Positions 1 to 10,192 of a DNA stretch of 64,000 bases are shown here, one piece after another. The notes under the pieces were generated by a model, which ran no database searches, was not told the DNA's origin, and was given only the letters and a program-made list of their open reading frames with translations. Numbering within the stretch: position 1 is the stretch's first letter; each line of letters begins with the position of its first letter. The position numbers were made by a program, and so were the translations under genes. Source of the DNA: Plumapathes pennacea (taxonomy: Eukaryota; Cnidaria; Anthozoa; Antipatharia; Myriopathidae); contig OZ038464.1 in the NCBI GenBank assembly GCA_964036295.1, positions 1 through 64,000 of the forward strand, written 5' to 3'.

Positions 1-370
1 AACCTAACCTAACCCTAACCTAACCCCTAACCCTAACCCTAACCCTAACCCTAACCCTAACCCTAACCCTAACCCTAACCCTAACCCTAACCCTAACCCT
101 AACCCTAACCCTAACCCTAACCCTAACCCTAACCCTAACCCTAACCCTAACCCTAACCCTAACCCTAACCCTAACCCTAACCCTAACCCTAACCCTAACC
201 CTAACCCTAACCCTAACCCTAACCCTAACCCTAACCCTAACCCTAACCCTAACCCTAACCCTAACCCTAACCCTAACCCTAACCCTAACCCTAACCCTAA
301 CCCTAACCCTAACCCTAACCCTAACCCTAACCCTAACCCTAACCCTAACCCTAACCCTAACCCTAACCCT
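1..370. repeat. Telomeric repeat array, (CCCTAA)n on + strand
   Basis: Near-perfect six-base CCCTAA units run to position 370. On the + strand this C-rich orientation is what a left chromosome end shows, so the G-rich strand ends to the left. The first 28 bases hold irregular units (five-base AACCT three times and a seven-base AACCCCT); after that the array is regular. The telomere stretch is short, so the window start is probably where the assembly stops rather than the full telomere. The unit matches the TTAGGG telomere type. The long open frames through it encode only a two-residue alternation and are not genes. Confidence 0.97.
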
Positions 371-380
371 AGGGTTAGGG
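361..380. other. Divergent telomere junction (CCCTAACCCT | AGGGTTAGGG)
   Basis: The array inverts at 370/371 with no intervening base, giving a perfect 20-bp palindrome whose long arms are the telomere arrays themselves. The order is C-rich then G-rich, left to right. A classical head-to-head telomere fusion reads TTAGGG then CCCTAA, so this is the opposite arrangement. It fits a new telomere added to a break inside an inverted interstitial telomere block, though an assembly or read chimera cannot be excluded. Confidence 0.9.
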
Positions 381-484
381 TTAGGGTTAGGGTTAGGGTT
401 AGGGTTAGGGTTAGGGTTAGGGTTAGGGTTAGGGTTAGGTTAGGGTTAGGGTTAGGGTTAGGGTTAGGGTTAGGGTTAGGGTTA
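371..484. repeat. Inverted (TTAGGG)n block, about 19 units
   Basis: This stretch is TTAGGG on the + strand, opposite in orientation to the terminal array. One five-base unit (TTAGG) occurs at 435-439 and the rest is regular. It ends at GGGTTA and runs directly into the first 77-bp subtelomeric repeat. It is best read as an interstitial telomere block just inside the terminal telomere, pointing the wrong way to be the terminus itself. Confidence 0.93.
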
Positions 485-786
485 AAATGCACAAAAATTC
501 ACCCTCACCCCAAATCTTACTAAAAACACACCAAGTGTTACCAGAACACCCCCAAGGGTGAAAAGACATAAACACTTCTAGGGTTAGTGTTAAAATCAGG
601 GTTCGGGTTAGGGTTAGTCTTAGGGTTTCTTGCTGAAAAATCCCTAGGGTTACTAAAAGACCCCCAAGGGTGAAAATGCATAAAAACTGACCCTTACTCC
701 AAATGTAACCGAAAAAACACCAAGTTTTACTAAGAGACCCCCAAGGGTGAAAACACATAAAAACTCACCCTCACCCCAAATCTTAC
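484..786. repeat. Subtelomeric imperfect tandem repeat, 77-bp unit, about four copies
   Basis: Copies begin with AAAATGCAYAAAAA or a close variant and end with CCCCCAAGGGTG. Copy A is 484-560 and copy C is 673-749, both 77 bp. Copy B (561-672) keeps both ends but has its middle replaced by telomere-like sequence. Copy D (750-786) is cut short at CAAATCTTAC. A minus-strand open frame across 435-758 shows a repeated FHPWG-type peptide only because the DNA repeats; its ends run into TTAGGG-derived and repeat sequence, so I do not call a gene. I do not recognise the repeat family. Confidence 0.85.
579..630. repeat. Degenerate TTAGGG island inside copy B of the 77-bp repeat
   Basis: AGGGTTAGTGTTAAAATCAGGG and the following GTTCGGGTTAGGGTTAGTCTTAGGG are decayed TTAGGG units, in the same orientation as 371-484. 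They sit where the centre of a 77-bp subtelomeric unit should be. This points to telomere sequence inserted into, or recombined with, the subtelomeric repeat, followed by decay. The 3' edge is not sharp. Confidence 0.75.
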
Positions 787-803
787 GGAACAAACCCTAG
801 GGT
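787..803. other. Linker between subtelomeric repeat and satellite
   Basis: Seventeen bases (GGAACAAACCCTAGGGT) join the truncated 77-bp copy D to the first satellite monomer. The linker contains the palindrome CCCTAGGG at 795-802, the same core as the inversion point at 367-374, and another occurs at 642-649. Confidence 0.7.
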
Positions 804-1135
804 CAAAGTTCTAAGCCATTTTATTGTTATCTCACCAACGGATGACGATAGATCACGCAAATGTATTGCAGAATGTCTTCTTATAGTCCCAGGAAGGTTT
901 CCTGAAAGTTTCAACAGTTTTCAATTTTTGGCCAAAATCGGCAAAAACCCTGGGCTATAGCTTTACGTTTTTATCAAAATTCCAAGATTTTTCGACCTTG
1001 TCCGAATCGCATGAAACTTTCAGGAAATATTGCTGGGACTATTCCGACGCGTTTTACATAGTTTTTGTAAACTTTTAGGCCACGCATCGTGAGTAATTAC
1101 AGCAAATCATCGTCTAATTAAAACGTCGCGCTTTT
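804..1135. repeat. First satellite monomer, 332 bp, divergent edge copy
   Basis: This telomere-facing monomer is three bases short: ATTGTTATCTCACC replaces ATTGCTATATCTCACC, and one base is lost in the GGCCAAAAA region. It has many private changes (CAACAG, GCTTTACG, TTTTTATC, CTTGTCC, AATATTG, TTACATAG) that later copies lack. More divergence at the array edge is what is expected when homogenisation by unequal exchange is weaker there. Confidence 0.85.
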
Positions 1136-2475
1136 CAAAGTTCTAAGCCATTTTATTGCTATATCTCACCAACGGATGACGATAGATCACGCAAATGTAT
1201 TGCAGAATGTCTTCTTATAGTCCCAGGAAGGTTTCCTGAAAGTTTCAAGAGTTTTCAATTTTTGGCCAAAATCGGCCAAAAACCCTGGGCTATAGCCTTA
1301 CGTTTTTGTCAAAATTCCAAGATTTTTCGACCTTCTCCGAATCGCATGAAACATTCAGGAAATGTTGCTGGGACTATTCCGACGCGTTTTGCATAGTTTA
1401 TGTAAACTTTTAGGCCACGCGTCGTCAGAAATTAGAGTAAATCATCGTCTAATTAAAACGTCGCGCTTTTCAAAGTTCTAAGCCATTTTATTGCTATATC
1501 TCACCAACGGATGACGATAGATCACGCAAATGTATTGCAGAATGTCTTTTTATAGTACCAGGAAGGTTTCTTGAAAGTTTCAAGAGTTTTCAATTTTTGG
1601 CCAAAATCGGGGAAAAACCCTGGGCTATAGCCTTACGTTTTTGTCAAAATTCCAAGATTTTTCGACCTTCTCCGAATCGCATGAAACTTTCAGGAAATGT
1701 TGCTGGGACTATTCCGACGCGTTTTGCATAGTTTTTGTAAACTTTTAGGCCAGGCGTCGTGAGTAATTACAGCAAATCATCGTCTAATTAAAACGTCGCG
1801 CTTTTCAAAGTTCTAAGCCATTTTATTGCTATATCTCACCAACGGATGACGATAGATCACGCAAATGTATTGCAGAATGTCTTCTTATAGTCCCAGGAAG
1901 GTTTCCTGAAAGTTTCAAGAGTTTTCAATTTTTGGCCAAAATCGGCCAAAAACCCTGGGCTATAGCCTTACGTTTTTGTCAAAATTCCAAGATTTTTCGA
2001 CCTTCTCCGAATCGCATGAAACTTTCAGGAAATGTTGCTGGGACTATTCCGACGCGTTTTGCATAGTTTATGTAAACTTTTAGGCCACGCGTCGTCAGAA
2101 ATTAGAGTAAATCATCGTCTAATTAAAACGTCGCGCTTTTCAAAGTTCTAAGCCATTTTATTGCTATATCTCACCAACGGATGACGATAGATCACGGAAA
2201 TGTATTGCAGAATGTCTTCTTATAGTACCAGGAAGGTTTCTTGAAAGTTTCAAGAGTTTTCAATTTTTGGCCAAAATCGGGGAAAAACCCTGGGCTATAG
2301 CCTTACGTTTTTGTCAAAATTCCAAGATTTTTCGACCTTCTCCGAATCGCATGAAACTTTCAGGAAATGTTGCTGGGACTATTCCGACGCGTTTTGCATA
2401 GTTTTTGTAAACTTTTAGGCCAGGCGTCGTGAGTAATTACAGCAAATCATCGTCTAATTAAAACGTCGCGCTTTT
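1136..2475. repeat. Two tandem 670-bp dimers
   Basis: Monomers at 1136 and 1806 share GTTTATGTAAAC, GTCGTCAGAAATT and GAGTAAATC. Monomers at 1471 and 2141 share GTACCAGG, TTTCTTGAAAG, CGGGGAAAAA, CCAGGCGTCG and GAGTAATTACAG. The alternation makes a two-monomer higher-order unit of 670 bp. A related pair reappears at about 6400-6830, 13 monomers further in. Confidence 0.85.
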
Positions 2476-4485
2476 CAAAGTTCTAAGCCATTTTATTGCT
2501 ATATCTCACCAACGGATGACGATAGATCACGCAAATGTATTGCAGAATGTCTTCTTATAGTCCCAGGAAGGTTTCCTGAAAGTTTCAAGAGATTTCAATT
2601 TTTGGCCAAAATCGGCCAAAAACCCTGGGCTATAGCCTTACGTTTTTGTCAAAATTCCAAGATTTTTCGACCATCTCCGAATCGCATGAAACTCTCAGGA
2701 AATGTTGCTGGGACTATTCCGACGCGTTTTGCATAGTTTTTGTAAACTTTCAGGCCACGCGTTGTGAGAAATTAGAGCAAATCATCGTCTAATTAAAACG
2801 TCGCGCTTTTCAAAGTTCTAAGCCATTTTATTGCTATATCTCACCAACGGATGACGATAGATCACGCAAATGTATTGCAGAATGTCTTCTTATAGTCCCA
2901 GGAAGGTTTCCTGAAAGTTTCAAGAGTTTTCAATTTTTGGCCAAAATCGGCCAAAAACCCTGGGCTATAGCCTTACGTTTTTGTCAAAATTCCAAGATTT
3001 TTCGACCTTCTCCGAATCGCATGAAACTTTCAGGAAATGTTGCTGGGACTATTCCGACGCGTTTTGCATAGTTTTTGTAAACTTTCAGGCCACGCGTCCT
3101 GAGAAATTAGAGCAAATCATCGTCTAATTAAAACGTCGCGCTTTTCAAAGTTCTAAGCCATTTTATTGCTATATCTCACCAACGGATGACGATAGATCAC
3201 GCAAATGTATTGCAGAATGTCTTCTTATAGTCCCAGGAAGGTTTCCTGAAAGTTTCAAGAGTTTTCAATTTTTGGCCAAAATCGGCCAAAAACCCTGGGC
3301 TATAGCCTTACGTTTTTGTCAAAATTCCAAGATTTTTCGACCTTCTCCGAATCGCATGAAACTTTCAGGAAATGTTGCTGGGACTATTCCGACGCGTTTT
3401 GCATAGTTTTTGTAAACTTTTAGGCCACGCGTCGTGAGAAATTAGAGCAAGTCATCGTCGAATTAAAACGTCACGCTTTTCAAAGTTCTAAGCCATTTTA
3501 TTGCTATATCTCACCAACGGATGACGATAGATCACGCAAATGTATTGCAGAATGTCTTCTTATAGTCCCAGGAAGGTTTCCTGAAAGTTTCAAGAGTTTT
3601 CAATTTTTGGCCAAAATCGGCCAAAAACCCTGGGCTATAGCCTTACGTTTTTGTCAAAATTCCAAGATTTTTCGACCATCTCCGAATCGCATGAAACTTT
3701 CAGAAAATGTTGCTGGGACTATTCCGACGCGTTTTGCATAGTTTTTGTAAACTTTTAGGCCACGCGTCGTGAGAAATTAGAGCAAATCATCGTCTAATTA
3801 AAACGTCGCGCTTTTCAAAGTTCTAAGCCATTTTATTGCTATATCTCACCAACGGATGACGATACATCACGCAAATGTATTGCAGAATGTCTTCTTATAG
3901 TCCCAGGAAGGTTTCCTGAAAGTTTCAAGAGTTTTCAATTTTTGGCCAAAATCGGCCAAAAACCCTGGGCTATAGCCTTACGTTTTTGTCAAAATTCCAA
4001 GATTTTTCGACCTTCTCCGAATCGCATGAAACTCTCAGGAAATGTTGCGGGGACTATTCCGACGCGTTTTGCATAGTTTTTGTAAACTTTTAGGCCACGC
4101 GTTGTGAGAAATTAGAGCAAATCATCGTCTAATTGAAACGTCGCGCTTTTCAAAGTTCTAAGCCATTATATTGCTATATCTCACCAACGGATGACGATAG
4201 ATCACGCAAATGTATTGCAGAATGTCTTCTTATAGTCCCAGGAAGGTTTCCTGGAAGTTTCAAGAGTTTTCAATTTTTGGCCAAAATCGGCCAAAAACCC
4301 TGGGCTATAGCCTTACGTTTTTGTCAAAATTCCAAGATTTTTCGACCTTCTCCGAATCGCATGAAACTTTCAGGAAATGTTGCTGGGCCTATTCCGACGC
4401 GTTTTGCATAGTTTTTGTAAACTTTTAGGCCACGCGTCGTGAGAAATTAGAGCAAGTCATCGTCGAATTAAAACGTCACGCTTTT

Positions 4486-6160
4486 CAAAGTTCTAAGCCA
4501 TTTTATTGCTATATCTCACCAACGGATCACGATAGATCACGCAAATGTATTGCAGAATGTCTTCTTATGGTCCCAGGAAGGTTTCCTGAAAGTTTCAAGA
4601 GTTTTCAATTTTTGGCCAAAATCGGCCAAAAACCCTGGGCTATAGCCTTACGTTTTTGTCAAAATTCCAAGATTTTTCGACCTTCTCCGAATCGCATGAA
4701 ACTTTCAGGAAATGTTGCTGGGACTATTCCGACGCGTTTTGCATAGTTTTTGTAAACTTTTAGGCCACGCGTCGAGAGAAATTAGAGCAAATCATCATCT
4801 AATTAAAACGTTGCACTTTTCAAAGTTCTAAGCCATTTTATTGCTATATCTCACCAACGGATGACGAAACATCACGCAAATGTATTGCAGAATGTCTTCT
4901 TATAGTCCCAGGAAGGTTTCCTGAAAGTTTCAAGAGTTTTCAATTTTTGGCCAAAATCGGCCAAAAACCCTGGGCTATAGCCTTACGTTTTTGTCAAAAT
5001 TCCAAGATTTTTCGACCTTCTCCGAATCGCATGAAACTTTCAGGAAATGTTGCTGGGGCTATTCCGACGCGTTTTGCATAGTTTTTGTAAACTTTTAGGC
5101 CACGCGTCGTGAGAAATTAGAGCAAGTCATCGTCGAATTAAAACGTCACGCTTTTCAAAGTTCTAAGCCATTTTATTGCTATATCTCACCAACGGATCAC
5201 GATAGATCACGCAAATGTATTGCAGAATGTCTTCTTATGGTCCCAGGAAGGTTTCCTGAAAGTTTCAAGAGTTTTCAATTTTTGGCCAAAATCGGCCAAA
5301 AACCCTGGGCTATAGCCTTACGTTTTTGTCAAAATTCCAAGATTTTTCGACCTTCTCCGAATCGCATGAAACTTTCAGGAAATGTTGCTGGGACTATTCC
5401 GACGCGTTTTGCATAGTTTTTGTAAACTTTTAGGCCACGCGTCGAGAGAAATTAGAGCAAATCATCATCTAATTAAAACGTCGCACTTTTCAAAGTTCTA
5501 AGCCATTTTATTGCTATATCTCACCAACGGATGACGAAACATCACGCAAATGTATTGCAGAATGTCTTCTTATAGTACCAGGAAGGTTTCCTGAAAGTTT
5601 CAAGAGTTTTCAATTTTTGGCCAAAATCGGCCAAAAACCCTGGGCTATAGCCTTACGTTTTTGTCAAAATTCCAAGATTTTTCGACCTTCTCCGAATCGC
5701 ATGAAACTTTCAGGAAATGTTCCTGGGGCTATTCCGACGCGTTTTGCATAGTTTTTGTAAACTTTTAGGCCACGCGTCGTGAGAAATTAGAGCAAGTCAT
5801 CGTCGAATTAAAACGTCACGCTTTTCAAAGTTCTAAGCCATTTTATTGCTATATCTCACCAACGGATCACGATAGATCACGCAAATGTATTGCAGAATGT
5901 CTTCTTATGGTCCCAGGAAGGTTTCCTGAAAGTTTCAAGAGTTTTCAATTTTTGGCCAAAATCGGCCAAAAACCCTGGGCTATAGCCTTACGTTTTTGTC
6001 AAAATTCCAAGATTTTTCGACCTTCTCCGAATCGCATGAAACTTTCAGGAAATGTTGCTGGGACTATTCCGACGCGTTTTGCATAGTTTTTGTAAACTTT
6101 TAGGCCACGCGTCGAGAGAAATTAGAGCAAATCATCATCTAATTAAAACGTCGCACTTTT
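4486..6160. repeat. 670-bp dimer higher-order repeat, alternating P-Q-P-Q-P
   Basis: Monomers at 4486, 5156 and 5826 carry GGATCACGATAG, TATGGTCCC and a GTCGAGAG / CATCATCTAA tail. Monomers at 4821 and 5491 carry GACGAAACATC, a TGGGGCTATT change and a GCAAGTCATCGTCGAATT tail, which also ends monomer 4151. Matching features are exactly 670 bp apart. GACGAAACATC continues in 6161, 6831 and 7166 with different tails, so the edges are recombinant. Confidence 0.85.
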
Positions 6161-8170
6161 CAAAGTTCTAAGCCATTTTATTGCTATATCTCACCAACGG
6201 ATGACGAAACATCACGCAAATGTATTGCAGAATGTCTTCTTATAGTACCAGGAAGGTTTCCTGAAAGTTTCAAGAGTTTTCAATTTTTGGCCAAAATCGG
6301 CCAAAAACCCTGGGCTATAGCCTTACGTTTTTGTCAAAATTCCAAGATTTTTCGACCTTCTCCGAATCGCATGAAACTTTCAGGAAATGTTGCTGGGACT
6401 ATTCCGACGCGTTTTGCATAGTTTATGTAAACTTTTAGGCCACGCGTCGTCAGAAATTAGAGTAAATCATCGTCTAATTAAAACGTCGCGCTTTTCAAAG
6501 TTCTAAGCCATTTTATTGCTATATCTCACCAACGGATGACGATAGATCACGGAAATGTATTGCAGAATGTCTTCTTATAGTACCAGGAAGGTTTCTTGAA
6601 AGTTTCAAGAGTTTTCAATTTTTGGCCAAAATCGGGGAAAAACCCTGGGCTATAGCCTTACGTTTTTGTCAAAATTCCAAGATTTTTCGACCTTCTCCGA
6701 ATCGCATGAAACTTTCAGGAAATGTTGCTGGGACTATTCCGACGCGTTTTGCATAGTTTTTGGAAACTTTTAGGCCACGCGTCGAGAGAAATTAGAGCAA
6801 ATCATCATCTAATTAAAACGTCACACTTTTCAAAGTTCTAAGCCATTTTATTGCTATATCTCACCAACGGATGACGAAACATCACGCAAATGTATTGCAG
6901 AATGTCTTCTTATAGTACCAGGAAGGTTTCCTGAAAGTTTCAAGAGTTTTCAATTTTTGGCCAAAATCGGCCAAAAACCCTGGGCTATAGCCTTACGTTT
7001 TTGTCAAAATTCCAAGATTTTTCGACCTTCTCCGAATCGCATGAAACTTTCAGGAAATGTTGCTGGGACTATTCCGACGCGTTTTGCATAGTTTTTGTAA
7101 ACTTTTAGGCCACGCGTCGAGAGAAATTAGAGCAAATCATCATCTAATTAAAACGTCGCACTTTTCAAAGTTCTAAGCCATTTTATTGCTATATCTCACC
7201 AACGGATGACGAAACATCACGCAAATGTATTGCAGAATGTCTTCTTATAGTACCAGGAAGGTTTCCTGAAAGTTTCAAGAGTTTTCAATTTTTGGCCAAA
7301 ATCGGCCAAAAACCCTGGGCTATAGCCTTACGTTTTTGTCAAAATTCCAAGATTTTTCGACCTTCTCCGAATCGCATGAAACTTTCAGGAAATGTTGCTG
7401 GGACTATTCCGACGCGTTTTACATAGTTTTTGTAAACTTTTAGGCCACGCGTCGTGAGAAATTACAGCAAATCATCGTCTAATTAAAACGTCGCGCTTTT
7501 CAAAGTTCTAAGCCATTTGATTGCTATATCTCACCAACGGATGATGATAGATCACGCAAATGTATTGCAGAATGTCTTCTTATAGTGCCAGGAAGGTTTC
7601 CTGAAAGTTTCAAGAGTTTTCAAATTTTGGCCAAAATCGGCCAAAAACCCTGGGCTATAGCCTTACGTTTTTGTCAAAATTCCAAGATTTTTCGACCTTC
7701 TCCGAATCCCATGAAACTTTCAGGAAATGTTGCTGGGACTATTCCGACGCGTTTTGCATAGTTTTTGTAAACTTTTAGGCCACGCGTCGTGAGAAATTAC
7801 AGCAAATCATCGTCTAATTAAAACGTCGCGCTTTTCAAAGTTCTAAGCCATTCTATTGCTATATCTCACCAACGGATGACGATAGATCACGCAAATGTAT
7901 TGCAGAATGTCTTTTGATAGTGCCAGGAAGGTTTCCTGAAAGTTTCAAGAGTTTTCAATTTTTGGCCAAAATCGGCCAAAAACCCTGGGCTATAGCCTTA
8001 CGTTTTTGTCAAAATTCCAAGATTTTTCGACCTCCTCCGAATCGCATGAAACTTTCAGGAAATGTTGCTGGGACTATTCCGACGCGTTTTGCATAGTTTT
8101 TGTAAACTTTTAGGGCACGCGTCGTGAGAAATTAGAGCAATTCATCGTCTTATTAAAACGTCACGCTTTC

Positions 8171-10192
8171 CAAAGTTTGTAAGATAGTTTTATTGCTATA
8201 TCTCACCGACGGATGACGATAGATCACGCAAATGTATTGCAGAATGTCTTCTTATAGTCCCAGGAAGGTTTCCTGAAAGTTTCAAGAGTTTTCAATTTTT
8301 GGCCAAAATCGGCCAAAAACCCTGGGCTATAGCCTTACGTTTTTGTCAAAATTCCAAGATTTTTCGACCTTCTCCGAATCGCATGAAACTTTCAGGAAAT
8401 GTTGCTGGAACTATTCTGACGCGTTTTGCATAGTTTTTGTAAACTTTTAGGCCACGTGTCGTGAGAAATTACAGCAAATCATCGTCTAATTAAAACGTCG
8501 CGCTTTTCAAAGTTTGTAAGATACTTTTATTGCTATATCTCACCAACGGATGACGAGAGATCACGCAAATGTATTGCAGAATGTCTTCTTATAGTCCCAG
8601 GAAGGTTTCCTGAAAGTTTCAAGAGTTTTCAATTTTTGGCCAAAATCGGCCAAAAACCCTGGGCTATAGCCTTACGTTTTTGTCAAAATTCCAAGATTTT
8701 TCGACCTCCTCCGAATCGCATGAAACTTTCAGGAAATGTTGCTGGGACTATTCCGACGCGTTTTGCATAGTTTTTGTAAACTTTTAGGCCACGCGTCGTG
8801 AGAAATTACAGCAAATCATCGTCTAATTAAAACGTCGCGCTTTTCAAAGTTTGTAAGATAGTTTTATTGCTATATCTCACCGACGGATGACGATAGATCA
8901 CGCAAATGTATTGCAGAATGTCTTCTTATAGTCCCAGGAAGGTTTCCTGAAAGTTTCAAGAGTTTTCAATTTTTGGCCAAAATCGGCCAAAAACCCTGGG
9001 CTATAGCCTTACGTTTTTGTCAAAATTCCAAGATTTTTCGACCTTCTCCGAATCGTATGAAACTTTCAGGAAATGTTGCTGGAACTATTCTGACGTGTTT
9101 TGCATAGCTTTTGTAAACTTTTAGGCCACGTGTCGTGAGAAATTACAGCAAATCATCGTCTAATTAAAACGTCGCGCTTTTCAAAGTTTGTAAGATAGTT
9201 TTATTGCTATATCTCACCAACAGATGACGATAGATCACGCAAATGTATTGCAGAATGTCTTCTTATAGTCCCAGGAAGGTTTCCTGAAAGTTTCAAGAGT
9301 TTTCAATTTTTGGCCAAAATCGGCCAAAAACCCTGGGCTATAGCCTTACGTTTTTGTCAAAATTCCAAGATTTTTCGACCTTCTCCGAATCGCATGAAAC
9401 TTTCAGGAAATGTTGCTGGGACTATTCCGACGCGTTTTGCATAGTTTTTGTAAACTTTTAGGGCACGCGTCGTGAGAAATTAGAGCAATTCATCGTCTTA
9501 TCAAAACGTCACGCTTTCCAAAGTTTGTAAGATAGTTTTATTGCTATATCTCACCGACGGATGACGATAGATCACGCAAATGTATTGCAGAATGTCTTCT
9601 TATAGTCCCAGGAAGGTTTCCTGAAAGTTTCAAGAGTTTTCAATTTTTGGCCAAAATCGGCCAAAAACCCTGGGCTATAGCCTTACGTTTTTGTCAAAAT
9701 TCCAAGATTTTTCGACCTTCTCCGAATCGCATGAAACTTTCAGGAAATGTTGCTGGAACTATTCTGACGCGTTTTGCATAGTTTTTGTAAACTTTTAGGC
9801 CACGTGTCGTGAGAAATTACAGCAAATCATCGTCTAATTAAAACGTCGCGCTTTTCAAAGTTTGTAAGATACTTTTATTGCTATATCTCACCAACGGATG
9901 ACGATAGATCACGCAAATGTATTGCAGAATGTCTTCTTATAGTCCCAGGAAGGTTTCCTGAAAGTTTCAAGAGTTTTCAATTTTTGGCCAAAATCGGCCA
10001 AAAACCCTGGGCTATAGCCTTACGTTTTTGTCAAAATTCCAAGATTTTTCGACCTTCTCCGAATCGCATGAAACTTTCAGGAAATGTTGCTGGGACTATT
10101 CCGACGCGTTTTGCATAGTTTTTGTAAACTTTTAGGCCACGCGTCGTGAGAAATTACAGCAAATCATCGTCTAATTAAAACGTCGCGCTTTT
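8171..10192. repeat. Run of six consecutive 337-bp B-class monomers
   Basis: Starts at 8171, 8508, 8845, 9182, 9519 and 9856 are all 337 bp apart and all begin CAAAGTTTGTAAGATA. Alternate copies (8171, 8845, 9519) share CACCGACGG, GGAACTATTCTG and CACGTGTCG, a 674-bp dimer. The tail GCAATTCATCGTCTTAT with CACGCTTTCC precedes both 8171 and 9519, which are four monomers apart. This is the first B-class sequence in the array and the longest run of it that I found. Confidence 0.85.

Larger units (their letters stand above)
804..8170. repeat. Telomere-proximal satellite zone, 22 A-class monomers only
   Basis: Every monomer start here is the TTCTAAGCC type, and spacing is exactly 335 bp after the first copy. 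Variants largely restricted to this zone include GTAATTACAG, GGGGAAAAA (in place of GGCCAAAAA), GTACCAGG, GACGAAACATC, GTCGAGAG and CATCATCTAA. The zone therefore formed a separate exchange neighbourhood from the mixed A/B array that follows. No gene is seen. Confidence 0.88.

Noticed and set aside
1..28. Variant telomere units as a distinct regulatory sequence
   Set aside because: Irregular units at the very edge of an assembled sequence are most simply read error or telomerase slippage.
4..492. Long minus-strand open frame through the telomere repeat
   Set aside because: It encodes only alternating two-residue tracts from a six-base repeat; any telomere array gives such frames.
435..758. 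Minus-strand open frame of 107 codons with a repeated FHPWG-type peptide
   Set aside because: The peptide repeat reflects the DNA repeat in 484-786, and the frame also runs through decayed TTAGGG sequence. No known domain, no other supporting signal.
4133..4428. Two overlapping plus-strand open frames of 92 and 72 codons
   Set aside because: They lie in an ordinary satellite monomer pair; point changes removed stops. The neighbouring monomers do not keep the frames open.
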